Below are positions 35,484-46,924 of a DNA stretch of 64,000 nucleotides, in pieces. Made by a program: the position numbers and the translations under genes. The stretch comes from Cheilinus undulatus. Lineage: Eukaryota > Chordata > Actinopteri > Labriformes > Labridae. The DNA is taken from contig NC_054867.1 in the NCBI RefSeq assembly GCF_018320785.1, positions 35,405,855 to 35,469,854 of the forward strand, written 5' to 3'. Each line of letters begins with the position of its first letter. Position 1 is the stretch's first letter. The notes beneath the pieces are model-generated. The model searched no databases and had not been told where the DNA came from. It was given only the letters and a program-made list of their open reading frames with translations.

Positions 35484-36170
35484 TAGATTATTTCTTTGTT
35501 GTAACACTGCTTCTTGGCAATAAATCTTATACCACTGGAGAGTCTGTTTATTTCCCTTTTAGATGGTGCCACATTTGTAAGGAACATGCATTTGTGGGAT
35601 GAGCAGCAGAGCTGAGTATATGGTTCACGGCTCTTGTTTTGAGCTTCTGATACCCCAGAGTGCTGACTATCTGGTGCCTGCACAAAGGCAACTTCAAGCT
35701 GGTGTTTCTCAAAACCAAGTTGCAGCATTATTTGGAGCAAGCCCTTGAACCATCTTCAAACCTACAGCCAAGTTTCATATAACAGGGGGTGTTGGAGATA
35801 TGTGGCAAAGTGGGCGTCCAAAGAAGATGACACCCAAGAAGACCTCAACCTGTCAGCACGTAGGAACTGCAGGCTGTCTCCTACAGATTTATAGTCAAGG
35901 TTTACAGACAATCCAGGACAAACTGCACTCAGCTAATCTACGGTCTCACAGGGCTGCCTTGACTGCCCTTCACCAATCAATGGCAGAATAAGCTGTTGGT
36001 ATCAGCAGAGATTTGGCAGATTTTTCCCACATACTCAGCTCTGCTGCTCACTCCACAAATGCATGTTTCTCAGAAATGCAGCACCATTTGAAAGGGGAAT
36101 AAACAGGCTTTCCAATGGTATGATATTAAGAAACATTGTTGCAACAAAGAAATAATCTACCAAACACAAA
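35484..36170 (+). mobile_element. Internally deleted Tc1-like element (family A, copy 2)
   Basis: The terminal repeats match those at 23185-24500: left GTAGATTATTTCTTTGTTG ... ATGGTGCCACATTTGTAAGG ... GCAGAGCTGAGTATATGG, with the inverse at about 36030-36170. Only the N-terminal, DNA-binding part of the transposase is left (LEKHQ..AALFGASP-like, GRPKK-TPKKTS, LHSANLRSHRAALT). The catalytic domain is absent. About 690 bp in total, non-autonomous. Confidence 0.8.
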
Positions 36171-36717
36171 ATTACTTCCTTTTTGTGCAACATTTAGATG
36201 CAGTATGTCCTGCTGCATTTTTCCCAGTGCAGAATATGCAATATTACTCTTAACTCAAACGTGTCAAAATACCAGTTTAATACATTTTTGCAGATTTTAT
36301 GCTCTACTTATCATGCAAGAACTCAAGTGTAGTTTTTAAAATCATACTCTTTAATCCTACACCATTGTCTTATTAAAAAGCACTTCCTATTGAATCTGCA
36401 ATATGTGTCCAAATAATACAATTAGATAATCATACAAAATCATGCAGCCCTATTTGTTACTCACTCCTATATTAAAGTTTACACCACAATTGTTTGGTAG
36501 AGGTTTGTGTTGTCATGGTGATTGCTAACAAGGCTGTAAGTCAAACAAATTAGTTTACTTACTACTATTCTTGAAGTAGACAAATAAAAATTTCATTCAT
36601 GTTGATTCATGCATAATCTAATATGGCCCCAGCATACTGGAGTGGCCTACAAGAAAGAACAGTTTATGTTTAATTTTCACAAAAGTATTTACTTTTTTTT
36701 TTTAAGTAAATACTTGT

Positions 36718-37390
36718 ACTGAACTCATCAAACCATGTCTTTATAGTCCTTACATTGTGCACTGGGGCACAGTCATGTTGGAGTAGAAAAGGGCCTTCTC
36801 CAAATTGTTGCCACAACGTTGGAAGCATAGCATTGTCCAAAATGTCTTGGTGTGCTGAAGCATTAAGATTGCTCGTCACTGTCGATAAAAGGGCCTAGCC
36901 CAAACCCTGAAAAACAGCCCCATATCTTTATCCCTCCTCCACCAGACTTCACTGTTGGCACAATGCAGTCAGACAGGTAACGTTCTCCTGGTGTCTGCCA
37001 AACCCACACTTGGCCGTTTGACTATGAAACAGATATGTGTGATTCATCACTCCACGGAACATGTTTCCACATTTCCACCAGCAGAGTGTTGGCCCCTTAG
37101 CAGTCATTGACCCCACTGTGATTTTACATGGTCTTCTGCTTTGTGGCTGAGTTGCTGTTGTTCCTAAATGCTTCCACTTAGAATAACATCACTAACAGTT
37201 GACTGTGGAATATCCAGAAGGGAGGAAACTGCATGAACTGTTGTTACCACACTTGAAGTCACTGAGCTCTTCAGAACGACTCATTTTGTATCACAAATGT
37301 TTGCAAATGGAGACTGCATGGCTGGGTGCTTGATTTTGTACAAAATCTTATTAGTTACTTTCCACCTCTGCTTAAGACTAATGGACTCCA
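36718..37390 (-). mobile_element. Tc1-like transposase relic of a third family
   Basis: Read on the minus strand, an ATG at about 37284 gives MSRSEELSDFK. Downstream, in changing frames, come [38 protein letters not shown] and, at the left end, ILDNAMLPTLWQQFGEGPFL, LQHDCAPVHNVRTIKTWFDEF. This is the standard Tc1 order. It stops before the catalytic glutamate region, and no terminal repeats were found. At the left edge is a hairpin (AAGTATTTACTT / AAGTAAATACTT, 36683-36717). Confidence 0.8.
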
Positions 37391-37970
37391 GACATAGTTT
37401 TTCAAGTGACTGAACTACACTGTGGAAAAAATACACAACAGACATCATGGGAGCTGGGTTGTAGTTGTAAAGGCCTGACAGTTTGAACAGGCTTCAAACA
37501 AGCATACACTTCAAGATAAGAGTCAAGAGCTCTACCTGGACCTGCATGTTTCTGCTTGCACAGCTACCTGCGTGGGTGTTTCCAAGCAACTGTTTGGGTT
37601 ATTTACCTTTTAATTAAGAGTTGTGCTAAATGGAACACTCTCAAGCTTACAATGTATACAAAAGATCAAAAAGGAAGGTCTAACAGACAAGGCTATGGGT
37701 TTTGAAGCAGGAGTTGTATGTGAAATTGTAGAGACTGTTGAGCAAAAGGAGGGAAAAGGTGGAAAATGTGCTTATATGGAGAGGAGGGCAAATAAGAGTG
37801 GAGTTGGGTGGGTACAGGAGAAGGAGGTGGGCCTTGGAAATGGCGGGCGGTCTCTCTTGCAATGAGGACTCTTTGTAAGGAGTAGGAAATGAGGTTTGTG
37901 TTGTGATTAAAAGGAAGGTTTCTATGGCGATGAAGAGAGCCGTGTGCACAGAGAATTTGTTGGGAGTGGA

Positions 37971-37983
37971 GGGGGGGGGGGGG
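37971..37983. repeat. Homopolymer G13
   Basis: Thirteen consecutive G within a GA-rich stretch. It is prone to length error in sequencing. Confidence 0.95.
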
Positions 37984-39584
37984 TGTAAGTGAGAGTAGAA
38001 TTTCAAAGAAAGCAGCCTCCTCCATCTCATCTCCCTCCACTGCCACCCCTCTGCTTTTCCACGGCGCCCTTTTATCTCTGATAATCTGTTTTCATAGCCA
38101 CACAGTTGAGACTGCAGAGGGGATTATCCTGACCAGAGCGACTCGCTGGTCGATGATTCGTAAATGTTTACAGAGCAGCAGTTTCACTTCCTGAAATTGC
38201 TGCTGTCACAACCTCAGAACAGATGGGCTTATTAAAATAATACACCTCAAGCTTAATAATTAACATAATGACCCAAAAGTGTCGCTTTCTTGTTTTGGCA
38301 GGCACACTTAGTAAAATCAGCCCTCCTTCTTGAAAAAAAGAAATTGTATGACAGCATCAGTGTGACCTTTAAAGTCTAAATTTAGAAACAAGCTTTGTTA
38401 ATTGTTCCACTGAGTAAAAACATGTTTCTTAAAATAAGATTCCCACCCAGGAGTTGTCTTTTGTGCAGAGGAAGTTGCTGCCTGCAGCAGCGGCTGCCAT
38501 CTTTACCCTGACATGGGCTCTCCAGGATGTTTGGATAACATGACATAATGAGAAGTTTTGTCCCTGCAGTTTAAAAGCTACAGAAAAGACACAGAAGCTG
38601 CTCAAGTTACTGATGCACATGAGAAATTGATCTGTATCATTTATATGGTTTGAAAAAGTTAAGGTTGAGCAATAAAACCAGTATGATGGATTAAGGAGCT
38701 CATAAAAAGAGAGGTAACTTAAGAGAAAGGTAATTTGGAGGACAGTAACCTAATATAACCACAGATTTTAAGGGAATAAATGTAATAAATTAGTTTGATT
38801 CACCTAATTACTTTTTAAAAAATCATAGCTATCCCCAAAACAAAATGTTCCCAGAATCAGTGGTTACAGTGAAGCTCTAAAGCCTCTTACCTCCTTTTTT
38901 GGAACACAGTATCAAGGTCTCAGCATGCCAATTACAATTACAAAAGCTTCTGCTGCCCCCAACCTTTGCTTTTGAGCATAGCAGCACGCATCATGTAATG
39001 AAGCGCTGCCAGTGAGAGGCCGGCTGTACTCAGACCAGATTGCCAAGTCAAAGCCAGATGGCAAATTGCACTTCAAAGGGACAGCTGGTTACCAGAGTCT
39101 AGAAAAAGCATCTTTATAACTTCAAACATAATTAAAAGTAATCAAACCAAAATACAATATTCAGGCCATGATACTAATTCATGATAAAGGTGAAAATAGC
39201 AAGCATTATTCAGCATTAAATGTTTGAATTAACATGGTTCCATAAGCAGTCATGACCTCCATATTGGTAAATAGATCAGCCAACTGCACATGAGATTTTT
39301 TAGTGCCACATTTTGAACTGGTCATTTTCAGTATTAAACCAATTTAGTCTGGTATTATCACTGTTCAGTATCCTGCCCTAGTGCACCCTCATTGTCAGCT
39401 TTTAAAAACAGTTCAACTTTTTCAACAGCGCTGCACTTGTCAGTGTCATCTCTCTCTAACTAACTGATTAAATTCAACAAGATCAGCAAACAATGGTGAA
39501 GTACTACTAAATCTAGTATACTAGTCTAATACTAGTCTGACTCATCTTTTCTAGGCCGTCATTTCTAATTTTACAGCTGCATAC

Positions 39585-40397
39585 ACTGCCTATAAAAAGT
39601 ATTCACTCCCTTGGATGTTTTACCCTTTTACTGATTTTATAAATCAATCATGGTCAGCATAATTTGCTTTTTTTGACACCCCCCACCCCCAATAAAGAAA
39701 AAAAAAACCCTCTTTAATGTCAAAGTGAAAACATATTTCCATAAAGAAATGTCAATTTAACAAAAAAAAAAAAAAAAAAAATTAAAAAAAGTAAGGTATA
39801 ATAAGTGATTGCATAAATATCCCCTCAAGTGGGTAGTATAAAGTTAATCAGTATTCCTGGCTACCATTACACCATGAAGACAAAAGAAAACTCCAAACAA
39901 CTCAGAGAAAAGGTTATTGAAAAGAATAAGTCAGGGGATGCAGACAAAAAAATTGGGGCACTGAACATCCCCTGGAGTTCAGTTAAATCCATCATCAAGA
40001 AATAGAAGGAATATGGCACATGTGTACCAGTGCAACAATGAGACTAGTGAGAGAGGCCACATAGACACCCATGACTACTGTTAGAAACTGTGAGAAAGCC
40101 ACTGTTGAAGAAAAATCATATTAAATCTTGACTAGAGTTCACCAAAAAGCATGTGAGAGACTCCACGGTCAAGTGGAAAAAGTTCTTTGGTCTGATGAGA
40201 CCAAAATTATTTGGTAGTTATAACTGAAATTACATAGTTGGAATTTGATTTCGCTTTGACTTTAAAAAGGGTTTTTTTGTTTTATTTATTTATTTATTTT
40301 TTTGTCAAAAATGATCAATTATATTAACTTAGATTGGTTTATAAAATCCATAAAAGGGTTAAACATCCAAGAGGATGAATACTTTTTGAAGGCATTG
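39585..40397. mobile_element. Tc1-like element with both inverted ends and TA flanks (family B, copy 3)
   Basis: Starts CACTGCCTATAAAAAGTATT and ends with the inverse of CAATGCCTTCAAAAAGTATT, flanked by TA at 39583-39584 and 40398-40399. The terminal repeats continue over the GGATGTTTTACCC and AAATCAATCATGGTC blocks. The interior holds transposase scraps (for example VWSDETKI-like TGGTCTGATGAGACCAAAAT near 40190) and is shortened to 813 bp. It is non-autonomous and is the best copy for defining the family ends. Confidence 0.85.
39762..39781. repeat. Poly-A tract (20 bp) inside Tc1 family B copy 3
   Basis: A20 run in the subterminal part of the element at 39585-40397; a slippage-prone site. 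Confidence 0.9.
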
Positions 40398-40672
40398 TAT
40401 ACCAGGACAGGAATCCTTACATTGTTTACATGTCCTCTTGGTGATATTTTCTTGAATAAATGAAAATATGAAATGCACAAAGTAATTTGAAATTGACTGG
40501 ATATGACAGAGGAAAGTAGAAGTAATTTTTTTTGCAAATGCTGGTTAACTAGTGGGCTGAAAATGAAGTTACAGGTGCTGCCAGTGCAAAAACAGCAGCT
40601 ACTGACACAGGCTCTCAGTCTCAACTACACCACAGGTCAGAGTTCTTGATCATTGCTTCTTCCAGGGATTAT

Positions 40673-43600
40673 TCAAATCTTTGAGGCTTTACTTGCTGCC
40701 AGCCGACCTGAGCTCCCTTTATGCTGAACCTAAAAATAATGTCCAGAGAAAAAAATTAGTTTAAAAAGTTGATCACGGAGTCAACTATAAATAATCACTT
40801 TATTGTAAGACAAATGCACTTACTGCTTTCATGATTCTTCTTCGAAGCTCCCCCTGTGAAAGTGGCCGTTCTTCCTCATCAGTGACAGGAGAGTCGTCTG
40901 CATCAAAGTCCAAACTGAGGAGTTCAACAGCAAAGGCAAAAACTTGTTCATGTTCTAAGAATGTTCTAAGGAAGGTTAACAATACTAAACAAGAGGCAAA
41001 TAAAATGGAAAGATAAAAGAGCCACCTGTTGATGGCAGGTTGGATGTTAATATTCTGCTGTAGCAGGTCTGGATTTTGACCCAAAAGAAATTTTGCCAGG
41101 TCTTTTGGGTTGTAGTTCTTCTCCAGGTCCTAAAAGTAAAATACAAAGGATGGTTATTTTACCATGTAGAAATTATGTGATGACATAAAAGCATGTGAGT
41201 AAATGCAGGACAGGAGCACAGGTTACTTTAGAATGAAGGAAAGCTTGTATTGTGAGCAGCTCATTGGTTTTCTGCTCCACTAGGCCCAGGTATGACATGA
41301 TGTTGTTCTCGCTGATTCCTGCAGAGGAGCCCAGTTTATCCTCGATTACTGAGCGGTCACACTCTATCTTAGAAAAGATGCTGTTCACTCCTGAAAATGA
41401 GAAATAAGTGATAAAGATTTGACAGAAATCCAGCGAAAGCCTCAGTAAGTTAAAAACACACTGTCTTTCACAGGTCTGTTATCACCTGATATTTTCATGG
41501 GACATTTTCTTGGAAATGTAATTTGACACTAATTACAGCCAGACCTGTTTTTATGTCATCCAGAATTTTGCTTATGCTGCTGGCTCGGTTTTCGTAGTCC
41601 TCTGCTTGGTATTCGATTTCCTTTTGTTTCTCATCTAAGCCTCTGAGCTGAGAGCGATGTTCTTGCTCCTTTTGCAAACTCGTTTCTCCATACTGCTCAA
41701 TCTCTGATTGTATCTGCAGATTCCCACAAGTTAACAAATCAATGTTTAGGTAATTAACATGCACAAACAGATTTCAGGCAAGTGTTTTTTAGTCCAACAA
41801 GGGCAGTTCCTTTTCAATACTTACCAGGTTACAAAAAACAAAACTAACAGACAAACCCAATAATGGTCTCATGTCAGTGACAACAAATCAGCAGAAGCAC
41901 AACTCCAAAACGGGAAGCCACAATTAACAACAATAAATTCAACTCCAGATAGGTGTATCAATAAAGTAGTAACAAATAAATAAAACCCAGGTGTGATTCA
42001 CCCGAGTACACAGGAAGTAAAAGCAAAGCACCCTAATAATTTAAAACTTTCAACCAGCCACATGTATTAAATGAAAAATAATACCAGATTTTTGTACCCC
42101 TAGGGCTTCTGTACATCAAACAATTATTGACAGATTTTTTTTTTTCTAGGCACACATTCACAACCCACTAAAAACAGCTCTGCAACCCACTTATGGGACC
42201 CGACCCACCAGTTGAGAACCACTGTTCAGAAGAGTAGAATTTCTTTGTAAAAACACTGACCTGAGACAGTGTACAGGTATAACTAAATCTTAAAGTTAAA
42301 AATAGAAAGGATAATAATGTCTTAAAAGTCAAATACAGAAGACAAAACTGACCTGGCTTATTCGATCCCTCAAAGCCTCAGCTTCATTGTTTTGCTCATT
42401 TACAAAATTGAACAGTGCAAAGTTCCGGTCTTCAACTACACAGCAAAACAAAAGTCAGACACACTGTAATCTTTGTAAATGATACGTTGAGATTTCCAAA
42501 TAACAACCAGAACATGGCATACTTGCTGATCACAGATACATAAGGACCAAAAGATGCATTGTTTTGTATATTGATGACATTGAAGTCCTACCCTGTATGA
42601 ACCTGCTGACCAGCAGGTCCAGGTTGTCCTCGCCTGTCACTGTCTTGATCTTCTCAAACACTTCCTCTAAAGTGTCTAGAGACTCTTCTCTTGAGTCCAT
42701 CCTCCTCTGCTCCTTCATCTCTGACACTGTGACAACCAAGTAACAAACACATCTCAATCATCGGATTTACAATTTGTTTGAGAGGGGTCTGGCTGCAGAC
42801 AGTGCATCTCTGACAGGGAGTCTCAAAGACCTTTCATCTGAGATGCTGTCTTTGTCAGAATGGATATACACATTAAAACTTTCAAAATGAAATCAGATTA
42901 AAATTCTGTTTAGGGCTAGGATACAGGTTGAGGTACCACAAGTTAAAAGTTAAAAACCCAACCTGCAAAACCTGATAAGAAATCATTTAATAAAGATGAT
43001 TAAGCAGTCTGCTTACAGGAAAAAAGCTCAACCTTTATGAAAACATTTTAACAGACATGGAGAATGAAGAATGTAAAGAAAAACATTTAAGGATTGGCAA
43101 CCCACTCATGTTTTTGCCTGTAAGTTCATGTATTGCACCTTTATAATATTCTATTTCCATTTCAAACTGCATAAGATTATGTAGCCTGGTTAGCTGCGGA
43201 AGCTACACAGATAAAATAGCTATAATGCTAGTGTAAGGTAGCAAAATTTAAGCTCACAAAGCAGCTACATAAGCTACAAAGCTAAGTTAGCTTGCACTGT
43301 GTTTGCTAAAGCTAACAGTGCTAAAGCTAACTTAACCAGATTAAATAACGTTGTAATGTTAATTACGTAGCTAGCATAACTGTATTAGCCTTAGCTTGTT
43401 AAAGTGAGCCACCGTTCATGTAACTACTTCTAAAACTGGCCTATACACAATTGAATCCTAAATTAGACCCCTTTTTCTTAGTTTTATTTATGAAATATTG
43501 CTTTTTCTGTAATGTTTGCAATACATTTATTTCATGAATGTAACTGCTAGAATAAAGTTGAATTTAAAAAGGAGATATCTAAAATGTTCAATCAGAAAAT

Positions 43601-46181
43601 TCTGGCATTCTTATTCTGAAAGAGATGGTATCTCAGATGAATGATCTGTGAGAGTTGCTGTCAAAGATATTTGGTCTGCAGCCAGACTGTGTTGTGGTTC
43701 GTTTTGTTATTTCTCTTTAGTCTATACTAGGGGAAAAAAGATGCTTAGTTTATGCTGAAATAACTCCTGAACATTTTATATTTTTCTACATTGTAATATT
43801 ACAAAGTTAAAAACTCACTGTGTTATTTTAGAGTGGTCAGTTTCAAAGCCAACAGGAACATTCAAACTATTTTCTTTTTTTTTTTTGTGTAATCATTTTT
43901 TATAAGAGCCAAAATGGGAGTTTCTACTATTTCAGTTCTGATGTGGTGTTTTGACTGTCCAACCTAAAATTCCACTAACTTTTTTGTTTGTATGGCCAAT
44001 ATTTGCAGCTGATAAAGGAGCGAGAGAACACTGCACGTACTTAGTGATCACATATGGTACCGGTCTCCAAAACTAGATATCTTGAGGGTTAATATACTTA
44101 TGTGTGACGGCCAGGTAAAGTTTATGTTTCATCACCATTGTATACACTTTACCTGGATCATATTTATCATGCAAACACAGGACTGATTCAAGAGAGAAGA
44201 AAAATGCGCTCAAAGTGAGGCACCCCTGGGTGATAAGGCTCTATGCGCTATGCGTAGTCTGCATATAGGCAGGAGTGGGCCTGTGTCTGACAATATTAAT
44301 ATTTCACTTTTTAAGCTGATATATGCCAATACTGATAATGTATCATTAATATCATGCATCCCAAATTTTCATTTTTTACATTACACTGAATGATGTGTAT
44401 CTTTTTGGTGTTCAGCACTCAGATCAACAGCAGAATCATCCCATCATCTTCCCCCAGAAAATCTTTATCATGGCTAAGGTATGCTTTTCAGAATGTGGAA
44501 ATCATTTAATCAGCACTTTACACATCTCTGCTAAATTAAAACCAGAGTTGGTTCTTCTTGAGCCTGTGATTATTGGATATATTGAGGGATAGTGTGTTTG
44601 TCAGTATTAAACAGTACAAACTAAGAGTTTGACCAATTTCCTACTGAATAAATACTGATTTATCAGTATGTTCCTTTAAAATCACTGGCAAGACCAGTAA
44701 CAAGTTAACCATTACTTTCAATATATGGATACTACAGCTATATGAGCAACAACATAATGTCTGTGTCTCACCTTGTCTGTGTCTGGTCTCGTGGCCATCA
44801 TCCTGCCCGCTCTTCTCACTGCACTTAGTGGTCATAAACTCTTTCAGGCTACACTCATGTGAAATCACCCGTTCCAGCTCCTTCATCTCAGCGTTGTACA
44901 GTGCAAGGTCCTTCTCTGCTTTCTCCTTCATCATGGTCATCTTAGATTGAGCCTCCACCCTGAAACAGAGAGCTTTGTAAGATATCAAACAACAAAGATG
45001 ATAAAATGCGTATCGCTCTACATCACAGTTTCCAGTCTGACCTGGCATCATAAGCAGCAGTGGACATGGTGACGATTTCCCCGATCTTCTTGCAGATATC
45101 GTACAGTTCCTTCATCACAAGAATCAGTACATGAATGTGCAGTAAAAACACAAGACAAACAAAAACATCATCTAGCATGGCCACTTACTTTTTCAAATCT
45201 CTTTTTTAGTTGCTGGAAACGGGCACGCTCAATTTGAAGAGTCTGTAACTCCTCTCTAAGGTGACTGTTGTTGGTTAGCTGCTGATTGAAGCGGGTTAAA
45301 GCCTGGATGAGATAGAAGAGACCCAAACTTCAGATATGCATTGTAGAAATATCAAAATGCCAAAGAAAATATTTTAAATTGTATTATTAGATAATTAGGT
45401 TTGAACTGTGCTTCACCACTTACTCTATCCAGTTTGTATTCCAAAGAATGTATTGCTTTCTGCGATTGTTGAATCTCAGATCTTTGTGCATCACTCATGT
45501 TGACCTTCCTTTTTCGTAGCTCGGCCATCTTTGACTCCATGGTTGCAATCTGACACACAAGATACACATGCCTTAGTCTGTGTTAAAAAACTTAAGTAAT
45601 CATAAGAATATGAAAACACCTCAGCTAACCTCTTTGTCTATCTCTTTTTGACACTGCTTCTCTCTTTTCAGCTCCTCCTCCAGCATGTCTTTTTGTTCCA
45701 GCAGAGCTCGTATACAATGGGTGTCCTCACTGTCCTGCTGCTTGCGTGACAAGCTCTTACATGCACCAAGGTTTCGATGCAGCTCCTCCTGCTCCTTTTG
45801 TAGCTTCTCTATCTCCAGCCTTCATTTACATTACACAAAGAGCCAATCAGTCAATTGGAAACACTTGATTGTGGACTGTAGGTGTGCTGCAAACTCACTC
45901 TTGCTTGCGTATTTGCTCACGGGCCTGAAGACTGTACGCCTGCCGATCCCCTTCCATGATTTTGAACTGTCTCTGCAGTTTGGCCATCTCAGATTCTGCT
46001 TGAAAAATAATAATTTTGACACTGTAGCTGTATGACAAGTCCACCTGGCAATAAAAGAAAAACTAATGTGCATTATGGTCCAATATTTTCAAAGTGAATC
46101 ATGGCCACCATTTACTGTACCGTCAATATCCATTTCACTGGCGTCTGAGCGAGCACTTGCAGCAGATCTTCCTCGGGGCAT
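40673..46181 (-). CDS. odad1: Odad1 (Ccdc114), outer dynein arm docking complex subunit; 14 coding exons, 549 aa
   Basis: This coiled-coil subunit of the docking complex anchors outer dynein arms on ciliary doublets; human loss causes primary ciliary dyskinesia. Minus-strand exons are 46181-46121, 45998-45899, 45819-45630, 45549-45424, 45302-45189, 45109-45042, 44959-44772, 42726-42592, 42435-42353, 41713-41545, 41390-41227, 41129-41026, 40914-40824 and 40729-40673. All are GT-AG and in phase; the stop is TGA. The N-terminus MPRGRSAASARSD fits the human protein (MPLGRSAGSTRS). Further matches are KLQRQFKIMEGDRQAYS, TMSTAAYDAR, EDRNFALFNFVNEQN, and VEQKTNELLTIQAFLHSK. Glu/Lys/Gln-rich heptad sequence predicts long coiled coils (about 20-330 and 350-420). 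The long serine/glycine tail of human ODAD1 (670 aa) is absent. The paralogue CCDC63 is the main alternative. Confidence 0.85.
42140..42235. repeat. hAT (Charlie-like) terminal remnant in odad1 intron
   Basis: CAACCCACTTATGGGACCC followed by GACCCACCAGTTGAGAACCACTG is the inverse of the well-known CAGTGGTTCTCAAC... hAT end. A relative lies at about 50915-50990. Confidence 0.55.
42790..43690. mobile_element. Element of about 900 bp bounded by 75-bp inverted repeats with a GCTAA-rich core (copy 2)
   Basis: The left end (GTCTGGCTGCAGACAGTGCATCTCTGACAG ... CATCTGAGATGCTGTCTTTGTCAGAAT) is matched by the inverted right end near 43610-43690 (inverse reading GTCTGGCTGCAGACC ... CATCTGAGATACCATCTCTTTCAGAAT). 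The interior shares about 170 bp plus the GCTAA-rich part with 15055-16165 in slc45a1. It lies in the large odad1 intron 44771-42727. No open frame and no clear target duplication were seen. Confidence 0.7.
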
Positions 46182-46819
46182 GGCTCCACTGGGCATTAAT
46201 GGGTAAGAATGGGTAAGAAAAAAAACAAGTAAATAGATGCTGTACACAGAAAATACTGAGCCTGTAAAAGCAACAATGTCTTCCTTGTATAGCCATTGGG
46301 TTTAAAAAAAAGCCTTGCTCTTCAGTCATGTCTCCAGCATCAAAACGTGAACGTAAGATTACTTGTGTGTATTTATTGTTGTTTTTAGGTGTTTGTGTGA
46401 GGAAATTACAAAGACAAATTTTCTGTGAGGCCTCAACCATTAAAATTTCAAGTATTTATTTTCTTATTGTTGCATTTTATATTATTGCATCTTACAGTCG
46501 GCTACAAGAAAATGAAGTGTATCCTAATAACTTATCTTTCTTCTGGTTGGACATTACTGATTGATATAACAGATATGTTTAGCTACATTTACATTTAAGT
46601 TTCACGGTTGGAATCGCTAACCTAAATCACTATACAGCAGTATTGTTAGCAAAATTACACAAAAGTTAATTAAGTAGGCTACCTAGCACAACTAAACAAA
46701 TTAACAAGTCTTACTGTCTAGCTGTTGAGAAAGAGTTATCATCCTTGTTAATAGTTAGCTAGCATAGAAACAATATTTTATAACTGTATGTTGTTTAAGC
46801 AATGTATGTTTCTACTTAC

Positions 46820-46905
46820 CAGTAATAGTGTAAAATGTAAAAAACAGTGAAAACCTCTCGGGACAAACACAGAAGGCTCACAGCAGCAGCAGGAGTTGTT
46901 AGAAA
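46820..46905 (-). other. Probable noncoding first exon of odad1
   Basis: A strong donor, CTATTACTG|GTAAGTAGA, lies at 46820/46819 on the minus strand. An acceptor just before the coding exon would join it to the start codon at 46181. The exon upstream boundary is not defined by sequence alone. Confidence 0.5.
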
Positions 46906-46907
46906 CC

Positions 46908-46920
46908 GTTGCCAGGCATC
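46908..46920 (-). promoter_or_regulatory. X-box-like RFX site at the odad1 5' exon
   Basis: Minus-strand GATGCCTGGCAAC has a perfect GGCAAC half-site and a one-mismatch GTTGCC half-site. X-boxes bound by RFX factors are standard in promoters of motile-cilia genes, and this one lies at the expected transcription start of odad1. Confidence 0.55.
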
Positions 46921-46924
46921 ACTG

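Noticed and set aside
37971-37983. G13 run as a G-quadruplex signal
   Set aside because: A single homopolymer with no clear gene or promoter context; more likely a slippage tract.
37680-38046. Overlapping minus-strand frames of about 116 codons
   Set aside because: Created by pyrimidine-rich low-complexity DNA including a C13 run; no family resemblance and no splice structure.
45685-46035. Plus-strand open frame opposite odad1
   Set aside because: Shadow of odad1 exons 2-3 read in antisense; composition follows the coding strand.
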